DNA of 64,000 nt from Candidatus Brachythrix odensensis (GTDB taxonomy: Bacteria > Chloroflexota > Anaerolineae > J036 > Brachytrichaceae): positions 1 through 64,000 of the forward strand of contig JADKDT010000012.1 in the NCBI GenBank assembly GCA_016714465.1, given 5' to 3'. Of this stretch, positions 51,980 to 59,196 are shown piece after piece; positions within the stretch are counted from its first letter, which is position 1; every line of letters begins with the position of its first letter. The notes under the pieces were generated by a model. That model was given only the letters and a program-made list of their open reading frames with translations. It did no database searches and had not been told where the DNA came from. Made by a program: the position numbers and the translations under genes.

Positions 51980-53233
51980 TCACGGCGCCACGAGCCGCAC
52001 GAAAACGTTGACCAACCCACCCACGTTTTGGGCGGTGTAGGCGAAGGGCGTGATGGCCAGGTTGATCAGCGCGATCAGCCCGAACATGAGGGCCGCGCCG
52101 AGGGTCTTGAACGCGCGGCCGGATTGCCAGACCGGCGGCGACGCCTGGCGCAGGCGCGCTTTCGCCAACCAATGCTCGACGACCATCATCCCGCCCAACC
52201 CGGCCCCCCAGGCGAGCCCGAGCACGCTCACCGAATGCCACAGCCCGCACAGGATCATCGTCAGCATCGTGTTGCGCAACGGGTGGCGCCGGAATCCGCC
52301 CAACGGCGCGTAGACATACTCGCCCAGCCAGGCCGCGGTGGTCAGGTTCCAGTTGCGCCAGAAGTCGCGGGCCCGGGTGGTCCGGAGCAGCTTGCCGAGC
52401 GGGGCGAAGCTCTCGGGCAGGGTCAGCCCGAACAGATGCCCGACCCCGACCGAGAGATCGGCGTAGCCAGAGAAGCCAACGTAGAAGATCAACGCCATCC
52501 AAGGGATGGCGGCCGCGACTTGCCAGGCCGGGTGGGCGAACGGGTCGAGCAGCACGCTGGCCGGATACATCACGGCGTACATCAGCCCGGCCAGAATGCC
52601 CTTGAGCAGGGCCTGGGCGATGCGCCGCGCGCCGCGTCCAAGCTCGAAGTCCGACGGACGGGCCGGCAGCGCCGCGAGCTGGCTCAGAAACGGGCCATGC
52701 TTGATGAAGGGCACATGGGCGAAGGTCGGGAAGAAGAACATCCAGGTCAGGTAGTCGTAGAGGCCCGGCAACTCGCCCGGCGCGAGTTTCGGCGCGTCCA
52801 CGGCGAAGGAGATCAGGCGGAAGAAGGAGAAGGCGACCGGCAGCCCGAGGGTGAAGAGCACGTAGTCGGGGGTGAGCGCCAGGCCATTCAGCGCGTCGGT
52901 GAAGGTGATCAGCCCGAACAGAAAGTGCAGGCCGGCGTAGAGGCCGATGACGCCCGCAACAACGAAACGGGTTGACCAGCGGGCGCGAACGGCGGCGTAG
53001 ACCCCGATGAAGACGAGGGCGGCGATGGCGGGCAGCAGCCACGGCCGGCCCTCGCCGAGCAGGGTGATAGCCAGGCTGATCGGCAGGACGGCGAAGGGCC
53101 GCCGCCCAACGGGGAGAAGCCAAAACAGCAGCGCGCCGGCTGCAACCCAGGCGAAATACGAGAAGGGCTTGAGCGCTTGGAGCAGCGACGTCACGTAGCC
53201 GAGGGCGATGTCAGGGGTGAGCGCGTCGGGCAT
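51980..53233 (-). CDS. MBOAT family O-acyltransferase (AlgI/DltB-like)
   Basis: A 417-aa membrane-bound O-acyltransferase with about ten helices. Family motifs: DYLTWMFFFPTFAHVPFIKHG, GFSGYADLSVGVGHLFG, RDFWRNWNLTTAAWLGEYVY and catalytic His in ILCGLWHSVSVLGLAWG. It would acylate a cell-surface polymer or lipid-linked sugar. No partner SGNH/AlgJ-like protein or polymer operon lies nearby. Confidence 0.92.
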   Translation of the reverse strand: MPDALTPDIALGYVTSLLQALKPFSYFAWVAAGALLFWLLPVGRRPFAVLPISLAITLLGEGRPWLLPAIAALVFIGVYAAVRARWSTRFVVAGVIGLYAGLHFLFGLITFTDALNGLALTPDYVLFTLGLPVAFSFFRLISFAVDAPKLAPGELPGLYDYLTWMFFFPTFAHVPFIKHGPFLSQLAALPARPSDFELGRGARRIAQALLKGILAGLMYAVMYPASVLLDPFAHPAWQVAAAIPWMALIFYVGFSGYADLSVGVGHLFGLTLPESFAPLGKLLRTTRARDFWRNWNLTTAAWLGEYVYAPLGGFRRHPLRNTMLTMILCGLWHSVSVLGLAWGAGLGGMMVVEHWLAKARLRQASPPVWQSGRAFKTLGAALMFGLIALINLAITPFAYTAQNVGGLVNVFVRLVAP

Positions 53234-53260
53234 CGGCGAACGATATCACGCCGTTACTGG

Positions 53261-53298
53261 AATCGAAACACCCCGGCCATGGCCGGGGTGTTTCGATT
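53261..53298. terminator. Hairpin, ACACCCCGGCC type
   Basis: Perfect 18-bp arms AATCGAAACACCCCGGCC (53261-53278) and complement (53281-53298), AT loop, between the DUF2202 stop (53314) and the MBOAT start (53233). Confidence 0.78.
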
Positions 53299-53313
53299 TT
53301 GGGGGTGCAGCGC

Positions 53314-54000
53314 TTACCGCCGGCCGCCCCACCGGCCGCCCCGGCCTGCGTTGCCGCCGCCCTGGCTGCCGGCCGCGCCGACGATGGCGTCATAGGCGGC
53401 CTGGGTCAGATACTGCGGCGCATAGGTCTCGCCCGTCTGGCTCTTCAGGTTGCCGGCGAAGGCCCGCAGGTGGTTGTTCGATCCGAACTCGAGGCTGCCA
53501 TACACCCGCTGGATGTCGGTGTTGCTGGTCTCGGCCAGGCGCTTCTGCAGGTCGAGGATGTCGATCTCCTCGATCGCCAGGCCGACCTTGAGCGCATCGG
53601 CCACCGAGCGAGCGCCCTGCTCGACCAGTTGGTCATACAGCGCCTGCAGGTCTGGGTTGGCGAACTCGCCGAAGCCGGTGTCCGCGGCCGGGTCATCGAT
53701 ACCGTAGCGGTCGAGCAGATAGGCGACCGCGTTGGTGTGGGTCTGCTCGCTCGCGGCGATGTTGTTGAAGAGGCGCAGGCCCCACTGTTCATACAGTGTT
53801 ACGTAAACATCGTGGGCGAGCTTCTCCTCTTCGCGCATGAACTGCAGCGACGCGGCTTCCGCGGGGCTGACCGCGTAGGGGGCCACGACGATGCCCGTCT
53901 GCGCGCTGGGCGCCTGCGCTTCCGCCGCGCCGGCGACGGTCGCGACCGAAGTCAGGGCCAATCCGGAAATCACGCTGGCGATCAACATCTTCTTGAACAT
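53314..54000 (-). CDS. DUF2202 ferritin-like secreted protein
   Basis: A 228-aa protein with a signal peptide (MFKKMLIASVISGLALTSVATVAGA) and a ferritin-like four-helix domain. Conserved Glu/His residues are in MREEEKLAHDVYVTLYEQW, IAASEQTHTNAVAYLLDRYG and GLAIEEIDILDLQKRL, with SLEFGSNNHLRAF; this is the DUF2202 pattern and suggests a di-metal site. The C-terminus is Gly/Arg-rich (GGNAGRGGRWGGRR). The Shine-Dalgarno AGGAGG precedes ATG 54000. Function unknown; possibly metal binding or redox protection outside the membrane. Confidence 0.88.
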   Translation of the reverse strand: MFKKMLIASVISGLALTSVATVAGAAEAQAPSAQTGIVVAPYAVSPAEAASLQFMREEEKLAHDVYVTLYEQWGLRLFNNIAASEQTHTNAVAYLLDRYGIDDPAADTGFGEFANPDLQALYDQLVEQGARSVADALKVGLAIEEIDILDLQKRLAETSNTDIQRVYGSLEFGSNNHLRAFAGNLKSQTGETYAPQYLTQAAYDAIVGAAGSQGGGNAGRGGRWGGRR

Positions 54001-54230
54001 GGTATTCCTCCTGGTGGGCCGCCGCGCTTCGAGAAGCCCGGCGGCGTTTGCTTGATTGCATTCAAGGTAGAGGAATCGCATGCAGTTCTGATGGAGGCGC
54101 GATGGGCGGCGTGTAAGAGCCGATCACGGAGGACACGGATGGTGCGGATTTCACCGGGGCGCTCTTCTACTCGAACGCTCGTGTGTCATCTTGAATGTCG
54201 TGGACGGATCGCCGCTCCCGCTTGGTCATA

Positions 54231-54305
54231 CCTGACCTACCTGATCAAACCTTATCCACTTTACTCACCTGACCAAACCTTACCAACGTTACCAACGTTA
54301 TCAAC
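54231..54305. repeat. Short degenerate tandem repeat at a gene end
   Basis: Units such as CCTGACCAAACCTTACC and TTACCAACG recur (CCTGACCTACCTGATCAAAC, TTACCAACGTTACCAACG, TTATCAACG). The right part lies within the end of the DUF58 gene and encodes its VDNVGNVGKVWSGE tail. Most of 54001-54230 shows no gene. Confidence 0.6.
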
Positions 54306-55568
54306 GCGCATGACGCACACATCCTCCGCCCGCACACAACACCCCTCGATGTCCGGGGGCGGACAGTCGACGGTGATGACGGCGATGCGCTTGCCGGCCG
54401 CCCGCAGCCGGCGGACCGCGTCGATGAGCTCGGGATTGACCAGCGGGGTGACGACGATCTGGGCGCTGGTGGTCGGCAGATAGCGTTGTTCGTTGAACAG
54501 GAACAGCCCGAAGCTGAAGATGGGATAGGCGGTGATCGCGGCCAGGCTCTCCATCACATGCAGGAGCTGGCGCGGGGCCCGGCGCGGGCGCACCCGCAGG
54601 CTCTGGGGCAGGTTTGGGGCGTTGCCGTTGGATGACAGCCCGACCGCCCAGTCCTGGTCGTCGGCCCACGATGCCAGGCTGGCCGCCACCGACACCGCCC
54701 GCTCAAAGCTCTCGACCGCGATGCCCTGCCATTCGCGCTCATAGGTCGTTACGTTGAGGAGCACCGCGACGGCCGGCTCACTCGCCCGCTCGTGGATGCG
54801 GGTCTGCAGCTTGCCTCGCCGGGCGCTGGCCTTCCAGTCGATCCGGCGGAACTCGTCGCCCGAGGCGTAGTCGCGCGCGCCCACGATGCGCAGGTTGTCC
54901 TCGACCAGGGTGCGCAGCGCGCTGAGCGCCCCAAACGGCTCGCGGTTTTCGACCGGCAGCCCGCGCCGGGGGTAGGTCCGCGGGTAGACAACGACGTCGT
55001 CGGTCAGGCCGGCCGGCTTGTCCTCGTCGGCCAGGCCCAGCGCGTCGGTCACTCGCACCCGCGCGTCCGGGAAGCGGTAGTAGCCGCGTTTGTTGGCCCG
55101 CAGCAGGGCCGCCCGGCTGATCCGCTCCCTGGGCAGCAGGGCGACGAGCTGGGTGAGATCCGGGCCGAGCTTGCCCTTCTCGTGCAGCCATTCCAGCACG
55201 GGCGATGGCGCTTCCCCCTGGGCGGCCTGGGCGACCAACGTAAATTCCTTGGGGGCCATATCGTCGATGCGAATGCTCGCGGCCGGCAGGCGGCTGCGAT
55301 TGGCGGTCATTCGCCAAACGGTAAATTGCTCACCCTCGAAGACGTGATCGGCGCTGAAGCGCCGCTCGTAGCCCACCCCGCGCAGGAGCAGCGAACGCGA
55401 GGCCCGGGCCAGCCCGAGCAGGGTCAGCCCGATGATGAACAGGGCGATCATGGCCGGGACGCGCCAGAGCAGGCCGATGAAGCCGGCCAGGAGCAGCAGC
55501 GAGATCAGCCGCGACTCGAGCGGCGTCTCGTCAGTGCGGCGCGCAAACAGCTTGAAGAACGATCCCAT
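54261..55568 (-). CDS. DUF58 domain protein
   Basis: A 435-aa protein with two N-terminal membrane helices (SLLLLAGFIGLLWRVPAMIALFII region) and a DUF58 core with the signature ARDYASGDEFRRIDWKASAR followed by a vWA-like fold (VAVLLNVTTYEREWQ). DUF58 proteins pair with MoxR ATPases, which lie upstream here. ATG 55568 chosen; a TTG six bases upstream is an alternative. The last 14 residues are encoded by a tandem repeat and are not family-like. Confidence 0.9.
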   Translation of the reverse strand: MGSFFKLFARRTDETPLESRLISLLLLAGFIGLLWRVPAMIALFIIGLTLLGLARASRSLLLRGVGYERRFSADHVFEGEQFTVWRMTANRSRLPAASIRIDDMAPKEFTLVAQAAQGEAPSPVLEWLHEKGKLGPDLTQLVALLPRERISRAALLRANKRGYYRFPDARVRVTDALGLADEDKPAGLTDDVVVYPRTYPRRGLPVENREPFGALSALRTLVEDNLRIVGARDYASGDEFRRIDWKASARRGKLQTRIHERASEPAVAVLLNVTTYEREWQGIAVESFERAVSVAASLASWADDQDWAVGLSSNGNAPNLPQSLRVRPRRAPRQLLHVMESLAAITAYPIFSFGLFLFNEQRYLPTTSAQIVVTPLVNPELIDAVRRLRAAGKRIAVITVDCPPPDIEGCCVRAEDVCVMRVDNVGNVGKVWSGE

Positions 55569-55661
55569 GCCCAAATGAATCCCACGAATGTCTGCACGAA
55601 TGAAATCCGCGATCTATCCACAGACGACGCGGATTTCCGCCGATTCGTTTTCCTTGTCGGG

Positions 55662-55736
55662 CGAACACCCTAAGGGTTGGCCCGCACAGGATCCTGGCAG
55701 GGTCAAGCGTTAGGGGGCCAACCCTTAGGGTGTTCG
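55662..55736. repeat. Dispersed CACCCTAAGGGTTGGCCC hairpin, second copy
   Basis: 22-bp arms (CGAACACCCTAAGGGTTGGC then CC, 55662-55683; complement 55715-55736) identical to those at 30264-30340. It separates the MoxR stop from the DUF58 gene. A degraded AATCTGCG-type repeat lies beside it at about 55604-55646. Confidence 0.82.
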
Positions 55737-55740
55737 ACAT

Positions 55741-56685
55741 CTAGACAACATCCACCGGCGCGGGGGTGCGCTCGAGCGCCTCGCGCAGGATGTCCTCGGC
55801 GCTGCGGTTGCGCAGGCGCGACTGGGCGTCGAGGACGATCCGATGGGTCAACACACTCGGGGCCATGCGTTTGACATCGTCGGGCAGGGCGAAGTCGCGG
55901 CCCTGCAGGGCGGCCCGGGCCTGGGCGGCCCGATACAGGGCCAGGCTCCCGCGCGGGCTCACCCCGAGCTGGGCCCCCGGCGCGCCGCGGGTGCTGCGGC
56001 AGAGCTTGAGCAGATAGTCGACGACGCTGCGCTCGACCCGGATGGTGCGGATGGCCTGCTGCGCGGCGATGAGCTCGGCCGCCTCGGCCACCGGCTGCAG
56101 GGTGAGCAGCGGGTCGGCCCGCTCGTAGCGGGCGAGCAGTTCGCGCTCCTCATGCTCGCTCGGATAGCCGATCGCCAGGCGGGCGAAGAAGCGGTCGATC
56201 TGGGCCTCGGGCAAGGGGAAGGTGCCCTCGAGTTCGATCGGGTTCTGGGTGGCGATGACGAGGAAGGGCCTGGGCAGCGGATGGGTCACTCCGTCGACGG
56301 TGGTCTGGCGCTCCTGCATGGCCTCGAGCAGGGCTGCCTGCGCGCGCGGGGTGGCCCGGTTGATCTCGTCGGCGAGCAGGACGTTGGCGAAGACCGGGCC
56401 GGGGCGGAACTCGAACTCCTGGAGCTTCTGGTTGAAATACGACACGCCGGTCACATCACTCGGGAGCAGGTCGGGGGCGCCCTGCAGGCGCTTGAAGATG
56501 CCGTTCAGGCTGCGGGCGATGGCCTTGGCCAGGGTGGTCTTGCCCACCCCCGGCACGTCCTCGAGCAGCAGGTGGCCGTCGCACAGCAGGGCGATCAGGG
56601 CGAGGTCGATGACATCGTCCTTGCCCACGATAACGGTCCGAATGTTGGCCCGCAGGCGGTCGGCGAGAAGAGTGATGGATTGCAT
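55741..56685 (-). CDS. MoxR family AAA+ ATPase
   Basis: A 314-aa MoxR ATPase: Walker A VPGVGKTTLAKAI, Walker B LLADEINRATPRAQAALLEAMQE, sensor 1 VIATQNPIELEGTFPLPEAQ and DRFFARL, and a lid domain with SPRGSLALYRAAQA and DVKRMAPSVLTHR. MoxR proteins act as chaperones for assembly of protein complexes with vWA/DUF58 partners. It follows DUF4129 by 5 bases and precedes DUF58 across a repeat. Confidence 0.93.
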   Translation of the reverse strand: MQSITLLADRLRANIRTVIVGKDDVIDLALIALLCDGHLLLEDVPGVGKTTLAKAIARSLNGIFKRLQGAPDLLPSDVTGVSYFNQKLQEFEFRPGPVFANVLLADEINRATPRAQAALLEAMQERQTTVDGVTHPLPRPFLVIATQNPIELEGTFPLPEAQIDRFFARLAIGYPSEHEERELLARYERADPLLTLQPVAEAAELIAAQQAIRTIRVERSVVDYLLKLCRSTRGAPGAQLGVSPRGSLALYRAAQARAALQGRDFALPDDVKRMAPSVLTHRIVLDAQSRLRNRSAEDILREALERTPAPVDVV

Positions 56686-56690
56686 AGTGT

Positions 56691-58031
56691 TTACGTTTTG
56701 CTGGTTTGGATTGGCGCGACTGGCGGCGCGACCACAGGCGGCTCTATCCGCCGCATGCGGGCCCAGGCGGCCTGGATGGCCCGCAGCTTATCGAGGGTGT
56801 CAGGAACCTCGCCGTAGTGGGCGTTGATATAGGCGTCGGTGATCCGCCGGGCGTCCTCGTCGGCGCCGGGGAAGGCCCGGGCCAGGCCGGGGAGAAACTC
56901 CAGCGCTGTCTGCGCGGGTGCGCGCCGCTCGCCGCGCCGAGCGGCCTCGGCGGTCAGGCGGGCGTAGATCAGGCGGATGGTGGCGGCGGCGAACAGCTTC
57001 GACAGGCGCGCCCCGACCCGGCCCCCGACCGATCGCAACACGTCGGTCTCGGCATCGAGCTCGGGTGCGGCCTCGGGCATGTCGCCGGGCGGGCGGGCCA
57101 GCCGGCGTTTCGCGGCCACCCGCGCGGCCCCGGCGATCAGGATGACGACGACGATGGCGGCAAGGATCAGGCCGATGACGAGGGCGACGCTGACCACCGG
57201 GCTGATTGGGTCGGCGGCTTGCTGGGCGGGGTCCAGCGCGCCGTTGCCCGAACCAAACGCACGGAGTCTGGCTTGCATGAATTCAGCGATCCGGCGCATG
57301 AGCTCGGCGATCAGTTCGGGCGAGATGATGAGCAGGATCAGGCTGCCGATCAGGGCGACCAGGAGGGCGAAGGGGAAGATCAGGGCGACCACCGCGATCT
57401 GAGCAATGCGGGCCACAACCTCGGTGTTGAAGACCAGCATCTCGAGCAGAAGCAGGATGAGCACGCTGGCCTCGACCGTCAGGATCGCGCGCGCCCAGCG
57501 CGGACGGGCAAGGGCGCGCCCATCGACATCCCGGCGGTTGGCCACATTCAGCAGGTGGGCGATGTGCAGGGCCAGCAGGGTGGCCGCGGCGAAGACGAAG
57601 ATCAGGATCGGCTCGGCGGCCGCCATCCCCACCACGGCGACGAGGACCAGGCCCAGCCACAGCCGCATCCGCACGCTGGCGGGCTGGAATTCCTCGCCGC
57701 CCAGAGCCATCCCGCGCCACCAAAGCGCCAGCGCGGCGGCCACCCCGATGCCGAGCGCGGAGAGGGTCCGGCCCGAGAAGGCGGCCAGGAGAAAGGCGAT
57801 GAGGACGAACAACCCGACCAGGATTCCGATCCGCGGGCCGCGATCGATATTGGCGGTGGTCACGGCCAGGCGGGCGGCCGCAATGCCAGCGAGGATGACG
57901 ATGACGACAATAAAGGCAGCCGGGAGGGCGAGGCGGGTGGCGGGCGGGCCGAGCAGGGTCAGCGGGGCGGCCAGGGCGCACGCGTCTCCCAGGGCATACA
58001 GGCCGATGAGGGCGAGGCGCGCGCGCGACAT
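56691..58031 (-). CDS. DUF4129 domain membrane protein
   Basis: A 446-aa protein with about nine membrane helices in the first 310 residues and a C-terminal soluble DUF4129 domain (TIRLIYARLTAEAARRGE... TALEFLPGLARAFPGADEDARRITDAYINAHYGE). DUF4129 is usually found at the end of a transglutaminase-like protein or beside one in MoxR/DUF58 clusters; no transglutaminase is present here. Likely the first gene of the DUF4129-MoxR-DUF58 unit. Confidence 0.85.
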   Translation of the reverse strand: MSRARLALIGLYALGDACALAAPLTLLGPPATRLALPAAFIVVIVILAGIAAARLAVTTANIDRGPRIGILVGLFVLIAFLLAAFSGRTLSALGIGVAAALALWWRGMALGGEEFQPASVRMRLWLGLVLVAVVGMAAAEPILIFVFAAATLLALHIAHLLNVANRRDVDGRALARPRWARAILTVEASVLILLLLEMLVFNTEVVARIAQIAVVALIFPFALLVALIGSLILLIISPELIAELMRRIAEFMQARLRAFGSGNGALDPAQQAADPISPVVSVALVIGLILAAIVVVILIAGAARVAAKRRLARPPGDMPEAAPELDAETDVLRSVGGRVGARLSKLFAAATIRLIYARLTAEAARRGERRAPAQTALEFLPGLARAFPGADEDARRITDAYINAHYGEVPDTLDKLRAIQAAWARMRRIEPPVVAPPVAPIQTSKT

Positions 58032-58081
58032 GCGGCCAGTTTACCCGCGCGGGGGGCATGGCGGGGGTAAAGAATGTTGGT

Positions 58082-58184
58082 CCTGCACCTCGGAGGTGGG
58101 CGCCTGTGATCCTGCACCTCAGAGGTAGGCGCCATAGAACTGCGCCGGTACAGGACTCTCGGCGCCTACCTCCGAGGTTCAGCA
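58082..58184. repeat. Three-unit CCTCGGAGGTGGGCGCC repeat
   Basis: Two direct units (TGCACCTCGGAGGTGGGCGC near 58084 and TGCACCTCAGAGGTAGGCGC near 58113) and one inverted unit (GGCGCCTACCTCCGAGGTTC near 58161). Same family as 29358-29434. The 58032-58193 gap holds no gene. Confidence 0.75.
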
Positions 58185-58193
58185 TCAACCCCC

Positions 58194-59195
58194 TCAGCCC
58201 GCCGCGACAAGCCAGATGTAGTGCGAGAGCGGGGTCGTGGCCGCCAGGGTCGTGGCGTTGGCAGCGACACTGGTCACCACCGCGAGGTCGGGGAAGTCCG
58301 CCTCGCTGGCACCCACTTTCGAGACCCGGCCCTTGACCAGCTTGAACGGGCTGCCGCGGGTGCCTGCTTCGGTCCACTTGTCGATGACGGTCCGATGAAA
58401 GGTCGCCCCAAAGGCGTCGGCGCACACGCGCCAAATACCGCCCTCGCTGTTCCCATCCCGGGCATGCAGCTCGCCGTCGAGCAAGGTCACAGCCGGCGGG
58501 GCGAGAAAGACCCCGCCAAAACCGCGGAATCCGCCGACCCGAGCGACCCGGGTCAGGCGCGCCGGATGGGCCGGCTGGCCCGGATCATGCCAGGGATCGA
58601 CCGCCATCCGGCCTAGCGCCTCCGGGACCCGGACCGGGTCGGGGAGGCCGAGCACGCGGGCTGCAAGCTCGGCCGGCAACGCCGCCAGAATCGCCAAAGC
58701 GTCGGGCCGGTAGTGGGCCATCCCGCAGCGCCAGGCCAGAGCCTGCCCGGCCCTAAGCAACGTCTCGGGCTCATCCATGATCTCGGCGCAGGCGCGCAGG
58801 CCCGCGATCCATTCGGCTGGCCGCGCGCCGGGGGTCTGGCCGAGGTTGCGCAGGGCGTTGCTCACCGCCGCCGTAACCCGGCGTGGGGCGCGTCCGAGCG
58901 GGCCGGCCAGGCCCGTCATGGCCGTCCAGCCGGCCGTCACCCAGGGATCATTCCGCTCCGGCCCGAGCATGCCGTGGCCATACAGCTCGAGGGCGACCGT
59001 ATACAGCCCGTCGCTGACCTCGCCCGCATCGGCGCCGGCGGCCGCGGCAGCCTCGACCAGCGGCGCAACGGAATCAATTAACACGCACCCAAAGGCCGCC
59101 CCGTCGAGCTGGGGCTGGTAATGGCGGGCCTCGGCGAAGAGGGCATTGAAGCGCTCGCGGCGGGCCAGCAGCGCATCCCGAAAGATCGCGCTCAT
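58194..59195 (-). CDS. Hypothetical partner of AAA+ ATPase
   Basis: A 333-aa soluble protein, family not recognised. Helical Ala-rich N-terminal two-thirds (VAPLVEAAAAAGADAGEVSD, WRCGMAHYRPDALAILAALP) and a beta-rich C-terminal third ending TPLSHYIWLVAAG. The start ATG lies one base past the stop of the AAA+ ATPase gene, so the two are translationally coupled and probably work together. No catalytic motif seen. Confidence 0.75.
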   Translation of the reverse strand: MSAIFRDALLARRERFNALFAEARHYQPQLDGAAFGCVLIDSVAPLVEAAAAAGADAGEVSDGLYTVALELYGHGMLGPERNDPWVTAGWTAMTGLAGPLGRAPRRVTAAVSNALRNLGQTPGARPAEWIAGLRACAEIMDEPETLLRAGQALAWRCGMAHYRPDALAILAALPAELAARVLGLPDPVRVPEALGRMAVDPWHDPGQPAHPARLTRVARVGGFRGFGGVFLAPPAVTLLDGELHARDGNSEGGIWRVCADAFGATFHRTVIDKWTEAGTRGSPFKLVKGRVSKVGASEADFPDLAVVTSVAANATTLAATTPLSHYIWLVAAG

Positions 59196-59196
59196 G

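Noticed and set aside
54231..54305. Possible CRISPR from short tandem units
   Set aside because: Units of 9-17 bases abut each other without spacers and run into a coding sequence.
56706..58070. 454-aa plus-strand open frame rich in Asp, Gln, Gly and His
   Set aside because: Antisense shadow of the DUF4129 membrane protein; composition is the mirror of a Leu/Ala-rich gene.
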